This document shows, in pieces, positions 51,388-58,792 of a DNA stretch of 64,000 nucleotides (position 1 is its first letter; each line of letters begins with the position of its first letter). The position numbers and the translations under genes are program-made. The stretch lies in contig JADLFW010000040.1 of the NCBI GenBank assembly GCA_020849615.1, forward strand, positions 1 through 64,000, written 5' to 3'. The stretch comes from Phycisphaerales bacterium. GTDB taxonomy: Bacteria > Planctomycetota > Phycisphaerae > Phycisphaerales > UBA1924. Below the pieces are notes generated by a model, which had not been told where the DNA came from, did not search any database, and saw only the letters and a program-made list of their open reading frames with translations.

Positions 51388-52021
51388 TCGGGTTCTCCGT
51401 TCGTAACTGCTCAACTTCGGTCAACAGTTCCAACAGCAACGCGGCCCGCTCGGGCGGGAGCCGTTGGACTTCCTCGGGGCGGACAAGGAATCCGCCGACA
51501 TTGATACTGTGGGCGTGGTCGTGCCGGACTTCGCCGGCCACGTCAACGCGCCGATGATCGCCGTAACGCTCGCGGTCGTTCGCCTTCAACAGTTGCAGAA
51601 TGGCGAACAGTTTGTTCCGCTTGTCGAACCGCTCGCGCGTGATGCGGCCGTCTTTGCCGAAGTCGCGGGCCACGTCACCCGGTCCGAGCGCGATCCGCTC
51701 AATCTCCGTCTCCAGGTCGGTGAGCAACCGATCGCGCTTGACGTTCGCGGCGTCCTCCAGCAACGCGCGAAGGTCGGGGCGCTTGTCGCGGAGGAACTCG
51801 GCGAGCGTCGATTTGCGCGCGGGCCGGTTGTACCCGGTCGTTTCAAGGATCGTCTGATCCTCCGCCCAGGTGCGCCACACGGCGGGCCACCCGCCTTCGC
51901 GCGCGGCCGTGAGCAACCGCGCGAACGTCGCGGCGCTGATTGGTTGACCGCGCGTCGGCGCATCGGGGAGCGCCCAGGTCGGGTCGATGGGATCGGGGGT
52001 GGCGGGGTTGGGGGTCGTCAT
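51284..52021 (-). CDS. Small-terminase-like protein
   Basis: A 245-residue protein with the layout of phage small terminase subunits: an N-terminal helical DNA-binding part (STLAEFLRDKRPDLRALLED, ANVKRDRLLTDLETEIERIA), then the typical NKLFAILQLLKANDRERYGD followed by RRVDVAGEVRHDHAH. Small terminases recognise DNA for packaging. In satellites this protein redirects a helper phage's large terminase to satellite DNA; no large terminase is encoded here. The assignment rests on pattern, not on a search. It starts just left of the iteron-rich region. Confidence 0.65.
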   Translation of the reverse strand: MTTPNPATPDPIDPTWALPDAPTRGQPISAATFARLLTAAREGGWPAVWRTWAEDQTILETTGYNRPARKSTLAEFLRDKRPDLRALLEDAANVKRDRLLTDLETEIERIALGPGDVARDFGKDGRITRERFDKRNKLFAILQLLKANDRERYGDHRRVDVAGEVRHDHAHSINVGGFLVRPEEVQRLPPERAALLLELLTEVEQLRTENPNGYERERVRVLPAPQQPDSPVADEATGGPDLDAR

Positions 52022-52095
52022 GGGGCGTTGGTTCCTAGTCGAACAAAGACCTAAAATCGGCTCCAGGCATCGGAGCCGTACACGGTGAGCGGAGG

Positions 52096-52125
52096 GGACC
52101 CATGTGTTATGGGTCCGCGCTTTTT
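52096..52125 (+). terminator. Hairpin with T run, rightward orientation
   Basis: 8-bp perfect stem GGACCCAT/ATGGGTCC, 5-nt loop, then GCGCTTTTT. It would stop rightward transcripts, although no rightward gene is visible before it. On the leftward strand it would sit in the 5' leader of the terminase-like gene. Confidence 0.6.
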
Positions 52126-52266
52126 CGGTCCTACCCCCTCCCGGTCGTGGTTCTCGGTCCTGCGCCGGCGGTCCGGGAACCTCCGGTCGGAGCGGCCCCT
52201 AGACCGGATGGGTGGGAGGGATAGCGGTTCTTGGGTCGTGGCGGCCGGTATTAGGCGGACCGGGGG

Positions 52267-52299
52267 CCTTGGCAAGGCGGGGCGGGTGCGTTGGTAAGG
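52267..52299 (-). repeat. Two CCTTRCCAAG half-sites inside the non-coding region
   Basis: On the minus strand CCTTACCAA (52299-52291) and CCTTGCCAAG (52277-52268), same order and direction as at 55621-55642 but 10 bp further apart. The right-hand site is part of an 11-bp palindrome CCTTGGCAAGG (52267-52277). Confidence 0.6.
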
Positions 52300-52403
52300 C
52301 CGGTGGGGCCGTCGCCCTGGGATCGAGGCCCCATAACGCGCGTGGAGTTCTGGGACACGGGGGACGCCGGAGCGGGTGCTAGCGCCCAGGCGGAGCCTCC
52401 CCC

Positions 52404-52692
52404 GTCCATGCCTGTCCATCCTCCGTCCACTGCCTGGGGTGGACAGGAAATCGCGGCTCCCAGGGCGTCCGGGGCCATTCTCTCTACTGTCCACTCTGTC
52501 CACCCCTATTCCTTCAGAGTGGTAGAGAGGAAGGGCGTCCGCCCAAGGATGGAGTACCGCTCCTGACCCCTGTAGGGAAGTGGGGTGTCCAGGGACGGAC
52601 GGGGTGGACAAGCGCCGAAATCGGCGTTGCCGAAGTCCCAGGGGCGATTTCGCGTCCACCCCAGGGCGTCCATGCGTTGCGGGGCCGTGGAC
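52404..52692. repeat. Iteron-rich region, candidate replication origin
   Basis: GTCCA occurs eight times (52404, 52414, 52425, 52489, 52498, 52587, 52654, 52668) and its inverse three times (52440, 52605, 52688) in 290 bp; fewer than one is expected by chance. The fuller form is CTGTCCACCCC. The region lies directly after the prim-pol/VapE gene within a 672-bp stretch without genes (52022-52693), the usual place for a satellite origin. Confidence 0.65.
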
Positions 52693-52693
52693 G

Positions 52694-54949
52694 CTAGAAC
52701 GCATCGGTGGCCCCCTCCCCGTTGGTGCGGGTCCGCCACTCGCCCCCGTCCAGGTTGAGGACCACGGGGCGCATGCGCTCCTCCTGCGTTCCCTTGACGT
52801 AGCAGCATCGGCGCTCACCGTCGAAGCGGAGCCGCGTCCGCTCCCACCCGAGTAGGCGCATCGCGTCGCCAAGCCGGTTCATGTCCTCCTGGGTCCGCGT
52901 CCCTACGTCCGGCTTGCCCACCAACACCCAGGCGTCATGCGCGGTCAGGCGGCCCACCAAGCCGGACAGCGCCGGCTCCAGCGCCTCCAAGAATGGGTCC
53001 TCCTGCCGGCGGGCGTCCTGTTGCTCCGCCGCGTGCGGGTAGAGGGACGGGTCAAGCCGGATCGGCTCGCCGGCGGCCTCCAGCGCCGCGGCCTCCGCCC
53101 ACAGTTGGTCGCGCACCTGGGCGAGCGCGGCCACCTTCAGCGCGCCGCACCGGACCGGCCAGTACCGACGATTGCCCGTCGTGTCCTTCAGGTACCGCTC
53201 ACTGTTGGTCGTGCCGAAGATGACGCATTGGCGCGGAAGCTCCACCGGCTCGCGGCCGTAGGCCATGCGGGCGCGGTCCACCTGACGGGACAGGGCGGCC
53301 TTCAGCGCGTCGGCCTCCGCGCGCCTCATCCCCTTCAGTTCGCCGGCCTCAACGATCCATTTCCCCTTGACGGCCTCAATGAACCGCTTCGCCTCCCCGT
53401 CCAACGGAAGGTCGTCGGTGAACCACGATTCATCGGGGCAGAGGGCGCGCAACAGGGAGGACTTCCCGCCACCTTGCGGCCCCTCCAGTACCGGCATCTC
53501 ATCGAACTTCGCGCCGGGGTTGCGGATGCGGCGGACGGCCGCGATGAGCGGGAGCCGGCCGACGGCGCGAGCATACGGAGTGTCCGCGACGCCGGCGTAG
53601 TCGATGAGCCACCGATCAACGCGCGCGGTCCCGTCCCAGGTCAGGGAATCGAGGTACTCGCGCACCGGGTGCCGGCGATTCGACGCCGCGTAGTCCGACA
53701 CCACGTCATGGAAGTAGTCTTTGCCGACGCGCAGTTGGTGGCGCTCCTGCGCGCCGATCCACAAGCGGACTACGGCCCGGTCGTCAAGGTGCGGGCCGAA
53801 CCCGTCGAATCCGTCGATGAACTTCCGGTCGGCGAACTCATCCCACCACAACCGCGCCCCTTGCTTCAGGACGGATACCCGGATGTTGTGCGGCGTCGGA
53901 AACGGGTTCCCCTTCTCATCGGTCTGGAACTCCGCGTCGGCCTCCGCCACGGCCGCGCGGGCGCGTTCCACCTGACGGGCCGCGTAACGCACGGCGTCGC
54001 TTCCCTTCTCGCGGACGGACTCGCCAATCTTCCAGGTCGGATGACGGAGGACGCCCAGGATGGAGGGATCGTCAACGCCGGCGCGGACCAGTTCGCAACA
54101 GACCCAGTACACGGCCTCACTCCGCGACGGGAAGTGGCCGGGGTTCTGTGGGTCCTCTCCGTTGACGATGACCACTTTGCACAGGTCGGACACGGCCGGC
54201 CCCAGTTCGTCCACTTCGGCGAACGTGCGCACCTTGGCCGCGTCCACCTTCGGCGCTGTCGCCTGGGCGGACGGAGCCGGACCCGGCGCGGCCTTGGTGA
54301 ACGTGGCGAGCGGGTAGACCCGCTCCGGGTGCCATTCGACCACTTCGGCGAGCGCCGGCGTGCGGCCTTTCTTCACCTTGCGGGCGTCGGGAAGGTTGAC
54401 CGTGTACGGGATGCGCATGATCCGCGACACGTCATGGCAGTTGTCGCCACCCAACGCGCGCTCAATCGCCAAGTTCCAGAGTTTGGCATCCTCCGCCGCG
54501 TCAAGGCTCCCATTCGTAACGATCGGTTCGGCGAGCGCCCAGTACGCTTGGAATCCGCCACCGGAGAAGACGATACCCGTAGGCGCGGGGAGTCCCGGCG
54601 GGTTGCGCAACAGCGCGAGGATTCGCGCCTGTTCCTGGGCGATGTCCTCCCCGGCTCGCGGGTCAAGGTCAACGTGCAGGAAGTGGACGGCGCGGACTTC
54701 GGCTCGCTCCATCTTCTGCGTCATTGCGCCGGTCGGTTCCGCGACGGAGAAGTAGAGATTGGCCGGCATCGCGGCGCACGCTCGCGCCCAGGCGATGAAC
54801 CGCTCCCGCTCCGTCGGTTGGAACGTGTCGGTGGGAATCTGTTTCTTGTCGAGGGTGATTCCCGTGATGACTCGCGGCCGGCCGGGGTGGAAGTGGTCGA
54901 GGAACGCCCAGGCGCGCGCGTAGTCCGGTCCCTTTGCTCCGGTGTCCAT
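52694..54949 (-). CDS. Primase-polymerase/VapE-type helicase (island replication protein)
   Basis: A 751-residue replication protein. The N-terminal third is a RepB/prim-pol-like primase: catalytic DxD at residues 94-96 in LHVDLDPRAGED, then GIVFSGGGFQAYWAL and DVSRIMRIPYTVNLP. The C-terminal half is a VapE-type superfamily 3-like ATPase with Walker A GPQGGGKSSLL (Lys496), an acidic WIVEAGEL and VIFGTTNSERYLKDTTGNRR with the sensor Asn and Arg finger. Such fused proteins start and unwind replication of phage satellites and plasmids. Its start directly abuts the HTH gene stop (TGAATG). It is flanked by the iteron region. Confidence 0.9.
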   Translation of the reverse strand: MDTGAKGPDYARAWAFLDHFHPGRPRVITGITLDKKQIPTDTFQPTERERFIAWARACAAMPANLYFSVAEPTGAMTQKMERAEVRAVHFLHVDLDPRAGEDIAQEQARILALLRNPPGLPAPTGIVFSGGGFQAYWALAEPIVTNGSLDAAEDAKLWNLAIERALGGDNCHDVSRIMRIPYTVNLPDARKVKKGRTPALAEVVEWHPERVYPLATFTKAAPGPAPSAQATAPKVDAAKVRTFAEVDELGPAVSDLCKVVIVNGEDPQNPGHFPSRSEAVYWVCCELVRAGVDDPSILGVLRHPTWKIGESVREKGSDAVRYAARQVERARAAVAEADAEFQTDEKGNPFPTPHNIRVSVLKQGARLWWDEFADRKFIDGFDGFGPHLDDRAVVRLWIGAQERHQLRVGKDYFHDVVSDYAASNRRHPVREYLDSLTWDGTARVDRWLIDYAGVADTPYARAVGRLPLIAAVRRIRNPGAKFDEMPVLEGPQGGGKSSLLRALCPDESWFTDDLPLDGEAKRFIEAVKGKWIVEAGELKGMRRAEADALKAALSRQVDRARMAYGREPVELPRQCVIFGTTNSERYLKDTTGNRRYWPVRCGALKVAALAQVRDQLWAEAAALEAAGEPIRLDPSLYPHAAEQQDARRQEDPFLEALEPALSGLVGRLTAHDAWVLVGKPDVGTRTQEDMNRLGDAMRLLGWERTRLRFDGERRCCYVKGTQEERMRPVVLNLDGGEWRTRTNGEGATDAF

Positions 54950-55258
54950 TCAGCGCCCGCCCCCTTCCCGGCGGTCGCCCATGAACTTGTCCAGGTCGGC
55001 GCGACGGTAACGAACGGCTCCGCCGCGCTTGTCGGACACCTTGGAGTAGGGCGGGCCGAACCCTTCGCACCGGCCCTTGGCGAACCAATCGACGGACATA
55101 CCCGTGTACAGGCTCGCCTGCGCGGTGTCCATGTACTCGGGGACGATGACGCCGCGCCGGGAAATCTCACCGATGACGGCTTGGGCCACGGCGCGGGCGA
55201 ACTCGGGAAGCATGGCCGGGGCGGGTTGCGCCGCGGCCGTTTGATTCGATGACGACAT
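54950..55258 (-). CDS. AlpA/excisionase-type HTH protein
   Basis: A 102-residue protein whose second half is a winged-helix of the MerR/AlpA (HTH_17) type: YMDTAQASLYTGMSVDWFAK and AVRYRRADLDKFM. These proteins act as excisionases or activators of integrase and replication genes in P4-like satellites. First gene of the leftward replication operon, directly followed by the prim-pol gene. The 24-bp repeats at 55362-55433 lie about 100 bp upstream and may be its own operators or those of a repressor. Confidence 0.82.
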   Translation of the reverse strand: MSSSNQTAAAQPAPAMLPEFARAVAQAVIGEISRRGVIVPEYMDTAQASLYTGMSVDWFAKGRCEGFGPPYSKVSDKRGGAVRYRRADLDKFMGDRREGGGR

Positions 55259-55361
55259 ATGGACCGCTCCCGGTGGCGCGGGTCGTCAACGCATCTACGG
55301 CCGTCGTTACGATGGACGGTGGAACCGCGAGCGGACGAATGCGCCTGGGTTGGGGGCAGTT

Positions 55362-55433
55362 CGCCGGTTCAACAGTTCGTCGGTTCGTCGCTTCTACAAG
55401 TCGTCAGGCCGTCGCTTCAACAGTGCAATCCCC
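55362..55433. repeat. Three tandem 24-bp repeats upstream of the replication operon
   Basis: Units begin at 55362, 55386 and 55410, exactly 24 bp apart, with consensus CGTCGCTTCAACAG at their starts; the last 10 bp of each unit vary. They lie in the 452-bp non-coding right end of the island (55259-55710). Confidence 0.65.
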
Positions 55434-55620
55434 GGCCCGGTTTCCGCCCGAAGGCGGGTGACGGCTCAACAAGGGGGCATGTACTTTATGCGCGCTTACA
55501 CCCACCCTGCCATAGCGCGCGGCGCACGGCGCGGACTCAAAGAGCCGGCGCGCCCAAGGCGCGGCCCCCGCGTGTTCTCGGCCTCTTTGACTCCCGCGTG
55601 TCCCACCTGGGCGGAGTGAG

Positions 55621-55642
55621 CCTTACCAATATCCTTGCCAAG
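55621..55642 (+). repeat. Two CCTTRCCAAG half-sites near attR
   Basis: CCTTACCAA (55621-55629) and CCTTGCCAAG (55633-55642) in direct orientation, about 70 bp inside attR. The same half-site forms the inverted repeat at 44171-44193 near attL. Confidence 0.65.
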
Positions 55643-55710
55643 CGGCCCCCGAGCGGAGAAACGATGGAAAGTGGCCGATTTACCGTGTATTCTGAAGATG
55701 TCCCTATGGC

Positions 55711-55752
55711 CTTCTAAATCGCAGGTCGGGCGTTCGAGTCGCCCCCGGGACG
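55711..55752 (+). pseudogene. 3' half of split tRNA-Arg(UCU); right island junction (attR)
   Basis: Starts with the core CTTCTAA (55711-55717), then anticodon stem ATCGC, the variable loop, T arm GGGCG-TTCGAGT-CGCCC, acceptor CCGGGAC and discriminator G at 55752. CCA is not encoded. The bases just left of the core (CTATGGC) do not restore a tRNA 5' half, so this copy is not functional. Confidence 0.92.
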
Positions 55753-55810
55753 TTGGGCGGGAGCGGGAGTCGGGATTGGGGGGTCGGGGTTTGGGGCGGG
55801 GACGAGATTG

Positions 55811-56830
55811 ATGAGCGAAGGAGTCGGCAAGGTCGCGGGCCCGGCGCCGGGGACGGGGGCGCGGGAGGCGGTGGCCCGGCTGGTGGATCAGCACGGGCCG
55901 CGGCTGTACGGGCTGGCCTCGCGGCTGTGCGGGAACGCGGCGGATGCGCAGGACATGGTGCAGGAGGTGTTCCTGCAGGCGCTGCGCAAGTGGAGCACAT
56001 TCAGGGGCGCGGCGGATGCCGGGACGTGGTTGTACGCGATCGCGGCCCGGTCGTGCAAGGCGCGGCTGCGGCGGAGGGGCGGGGTGGACCGGCGGATGCC
56101 GGCGGTGTCGCAGCTGATGCCGTTCGGGGATTCGCGGGTGGTGGCGATGCCGGCCCGCGGTGGAGAGGACGGGCCGGAAGCGGAGGCGATGGAGCGGGAG
56201 TCGGCGCGGGTGGTGCAGGCGGCGATCCTGACGCTGCCGGAGCATTTCCGGGTGCCGCTGGTGCTGAAGGAGATGCTGGAGCTGCCGATCGACGAGGTGG
56301 CGGCCGCGCTGAACATCAAGCCGGAGACGGTGAAGACGCGGGTGCACCGGGCGCGGCTGCTGTTGCGGAAGGCGATCGTGGGGGCGGCAAAGGTGCGCAA
56401 AGGCCCGGCTCCGGAGCCGACCTATGAGCGGCGGGTGTGCCTGGACCTGCTGAAGGCGAAGATGGAGGCGATGGACCGGGGGCGGGGGTTCCCGATCGGG
56501 CAGGAAGTGGTGTGCGAGCGGTGCCGGGCGGTGTTTGCGGAGCTGGACCTGGCGCAGAGCGCGTGCGGCCGGCTGGCGGAGGGGCGGATGCCGGAGCGGA
56601 TGCGGGCGGCGATTATGAGGGCGCTGCGGGAGGATGAGGGGAGGGGGGGCGGGTTTGGCGGTGGTCAGGCGGGGCGGGGGCGGGCGGAGCGCTCGATCGC
56701 GATGAAGAGAACCACGGAGAAGAGGGAGAGCCCGGCGATGAACATCCACGGCGAGGTGTGGGCGAGCTCGGGCCAGGTGATCTTGCCGTACCTGGCGAAG
56801 GGTTCGACGGTGCGGGAGAGGAAGGGGTAG
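55811..56830 (+). CDS. ECF-type sigma factor with Cys-rich C-terminal extension
   Basis: A 339-residue sigma factor. Region 2 is in LYGLASRLCGNAADAQDMVQ and GTWLYAIAARSCKARLR; region 4 in LTLPEHFRVPLVLKEMLELP and TVKTRVHRARLLLRKAIV. A C-terminal extension carries a CERC zinc-finger-like pair (EVVCERCRAVFAEL) reminiscent of anti-sigma domains, so it may sense through this part. The final ~55 residues run into the convergent YeeE gene by 166 bp and are Gly/Arg-rich; they may not be functional. ATG 55811 is preferred to TTG 55808. Confidence 0.82.
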   Translation: MSEGVGKVAGPAPGTGAREAVARLVDQHGPRLYGLASRLCGNAADAQDMVQEVFLQALRKWSTFRGAADAGTWLYAIAARSCKARLRRRGGVDRRMPAVSQLMPFGDSRVVAMPARGGEDGPEAEAMERESARVVQAAILTLPEHFRVPLVLKEMLELPIDEVAAALNIKPETVKTRVHRARLLLRKAIVGAAKVRKGPAPEPTYERRVCLDLLKAKMEAMDRGRGFPIGQEVVCERCRAVFAELDLAQSACGRLAEGRMPERMRAAIMRALREDEGRGGGFGGGQAGRGRAERSIAMKRTTEKRESPAMNIHGEVWASSGQVILPYLAKGSTVRERKG

Positions 56831-57231
56831 GCCTCGGCGTAGGCGGCGGCGCCGGCGAGGGCGCCGAGCATGCCGATGATGGCATCGCGCGACCCCTGGC
56901 CGATGGCGGCCAGCGCGGTGCCGGGGCAGTAGCCCAGCAGGACCATGCCGACGCCGAAGATGAGGCCGCCGCCGATGTTCATGGCGAGCTCGGCGGGCTT
57001 GACGCTCAGGCCCGGGATGAGCCCGGCCTGGAGCATGGTGTAGATGCCGATTGAGCCGACGACGATGGCGGTGAGCATCGTCTTGAGGACGGTGAAATCG
57101 CGGAAGCGGAACTGGTTGACGATCGTGTTGTAGCGGGTGACGCCGCCTTTTTGCAGCAGGAAGCCGAAGATCAGGCCCGTCAGTGCGCCCAGGAGGAGGG
57201 TCCCGGGGTCGGCGAAGAAGTGTTCAAACAT
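56665..57231 (-). CDS. YeeE/YedE-family membrane protein (second half)
   Basis: A 188-residue membrane protein with about five helices of the YeeE/YedE (sulphur transport, PF04143) family. It has the signature GMVLLGYCPGTALAAIGQGS, whose Cys lies in the conserved channel motif, and GALTGLIFGFLLQKGGVTRY at the start. Known members import thiosulfate or related sulphur species. It overlaps the gene upstream by 8 nt; the two half-size proteins probably form one transporter. Confidence 0.88.
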   Translation of the reverse strand: MFEHFFADPGTLLLGALTGLIFGFLLQKGGVTRYNTIVNQFRFRDFTVLKTMLTAIVVGSIGIYTMLQAGLIPGLSVKPAELAMNIGGGLIFGVGMVLLGYCPGTALAAIGQGSRDAIIGMLGALAGAAAYAEAYPFLSRTVEPFARYGKITWPELAHTSPWMFIAGLSLFSVVLFIAIERSARPRPA

Positions 57232-57802
57232 GGGGCACCTCCATCGAGGGACGCGTGCGCGGGCCGAAGCCGAAGAGCAGGGCGGCGGTGGCGACGCCGC
57301 TGATGAACATGCTGATGAAGAAGGTCCAGCTGGAGACGGCGAGCTGGAGGCTGCCGGAGATGCCGTGGCCGCTGGTGCAGCCGCCGGCCATGCGGGCGCC
57401 GAAGAGGAGGATGAATCCGCCGATGAAGGCGGCGGCGTACCGCTTCGCGACGGAGGCGCCGAAGCGCTCGGCCCAGAGGGTGGGGATGCGTTCGGCCTTG
57501 AGGGTGCCGCCGAGGCGGGCGGCGAGGAAGGCGCCGGCGATGAGGGCGATGTCGAGGGCCATCTGCCAGTCGAAGATGGGCTTGAAGCCGCCGGCCTTGG
57601 CGCCGTATTCCTTGAGGTAATACGAGTTCTGGGCGACGTGGTCGGGGTCGATGGCGCAGAGGGCCGAGCCCGCAGCGCCGACGAACGAGGTGCTGGTGCC
57701 GAGGGCTTTGCCCATGAAGTAGAAGGTGGCCCAGCTGAGTATGCCGATCCCGGCGCCGACGGCGTAGGGGGACCAGCGCGGCGAGCGGAGGATGTTGCGC
57801 AT
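57224..57802 (-). CDS. YeeE/YedE-family membrane protein (first half)
   Basis: A 192-residue membrane protein of the same family, with the other conserved Cys motif GARMAGGCTSGHGISG and about five helices, beginning SPYAVGAGIGILSWATFYFM. The start at ATG 57802 is used because the longer frame adds a 39-residue basic, Pro-rich stretch. It is the first gene of the two-gene unit. The 288-bp region to the next gene (57803-58090) shows no other gene. Confidence 0.87.
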   Translation of the reverse strand: MRNILRSPRWSPYAVGAGIGILSWATFYFMGKALGTSTSFVGAAGSALCAIDPDHVAQNSYYLKEYGAKAGGFKPIFDWQMALDIALIAGAFLAARLGGTLKAERIPTLWAERFGASVAKRYAAAFIGGFILLFGARMAGGCTSGHGISGSLQLAVSSWTFFISMFISGVATAALLFGFGPRTRPSMEVPHV

Positions 57803-58090
57803 GGATGAGCTCCCCGGGCGGCCCGGCCTGATGAAAGGGCGCCCGTGGGATTGGAGGCGCGCCGGGCCCGGGTGGTTCCCGCCGCCGGGCCGGAACGCGT
57901 GAATGAGCTTCGGAATCATCGCAGTGCCGGGAGTTGTGACGGCGCCCGGGGCGGGAATCCGCCCCGAAAGAGGCGAGGGGGGCAGCGCGGCGGGGACGGC
58001 GACGTTCAGCCTGTTACGACGGCGGCCCGGCGCGGATCGGACGTGGAAGTTCGCGGGCGCGGGGCGTGTGGGTCATCAGGGAGAACGATC

Positions 58091-58729
58091 ATGAAACGTG
58101 CCTACGCGATCGGTGCGGTGATAGCGGCGGGGTCGGTGGCGGTGCTGGGAGGGATGTCGGCGTCGGTGGTTCCGCCGCGGGCGTGCGGAGTGTGCTGCCC
58201 GTGCGTGATGTGCCCGGCGCAGTCGGGAGCGGGCGGGGCTGTCGATGCGCGGACGGCCGAGGCGCTGCGGACGACGCTGATGGATGAGCGGCGTGTCGGC
58301 GCGTTCTATGAGGGCGTGCTGGCCCGGCACGGGCAGGTGAGGCCGTTTGCCAACATCGTGCGGGCGGAGGCGAGGCACGCGGCGGCGATCGAGGCGGCGA
58401 TGGAGCGGCACGGTCTGGCGGTGCCGACGGACAGGCCCGGCGATGTGCCCGAGGTTCCGGGGACGATCGCCGAGTGCCGGTTGCTGGCGGCGCGGGCGGA
58501 GCGGGAGAACATCGCGATGTACGACCTGTTCCTGGAGGATGTGACGGAGCCGGATATCCGGCTGGTGTTCGAAAACCTGCGTGAGGCATCGCGTCGCGGC
58601 CACCTGGCGGCGTTCGAGCGCGGGCCCGGCAGTCGCGCGGGTGCATCGCCGATGGCGGGCCGGGGCGGGCGCGAGGGGCGGCGGACCGGGAGGGATCGGC
58701 CCGGGCGCGGCACGTGCATTTGGCCGTGA
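58091..58729 (+). CDS. Exported ferritin-like DUF2202 protein
   Basis: A 212-residue protein with a signal peptide, an unusual Cys-rich stretch after it (RACGVCCPCVMCPAQS, five Cys in 13 residues), then a ferritin-like four-helix domain of the DUF2202 family: MDERRVGAFYEGVLARHG, FANIVRAEARHAAAIEAAME and ENIAMYDLFLEDVTEPDIRL, which carry the E..H-type metal ligands. The C-terminus is a Gly/Arg-rich disordered tail. Likely an envelope metal-binding protein; the Cys cluster could bind a second metal. Confidence 0.82.
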   Translation: MKRAYAIGAVIAAGSVAVLGGMSASVVPPRACGVCCPCVMCPAQSGAGGAVDARTAEALRTTLMDERRVGAFYEGVLARHGQVRPFANIVRAEARHAAAIEAAMERHGLAVPTDRPGDVPEVPGTIAECRLLAARAERENIAMYDLFLEDVTEPDIRLVFENLREASRRGHLAAFERGPGSRAGASPMAGRGGREGRRTGRDRPGRGTCIWP

Positions 58730-58792
58730 TGCGGCGCTGATTGCGCTGCGTGTGTAAGCGGAGGCGGAGTTGGTGACCGCGGGGGGGCGGCG

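Larger units (their letters stand above)
44061..55717. mobile_element. Phage-satellite-like integrative island in the tRNA-Arg(UCU) anticodon loop
   Basis: An 11.66-kb element between the two halves of a tRNA-Arg gene. The shared junction core is CTTCTAA, the exact 7-nt anticodon loop. Contents, left to right: tyrosine integrase, intact tRNA-Arg(UCU), three-gene accessory module, structural-type small genes, small-terminase-like gene, iteron-rich non-coding region, prim-pol/VapE replication gene, AlpA-like HTH. I see no portal, major capsid, large terminase or tail genes, so it fits a phage satellite (PICI-like) rather than a prophage. All genes except int and the tRNA read leftward. Confidence 0.88.

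Noticed and set aside
44022-55752. CRISPR array among the repeat-rich stretches of the island
   Set aside because: The repeats are short iterons or 24-bp tandem units without spacers of equal length, and no cas genes are present.
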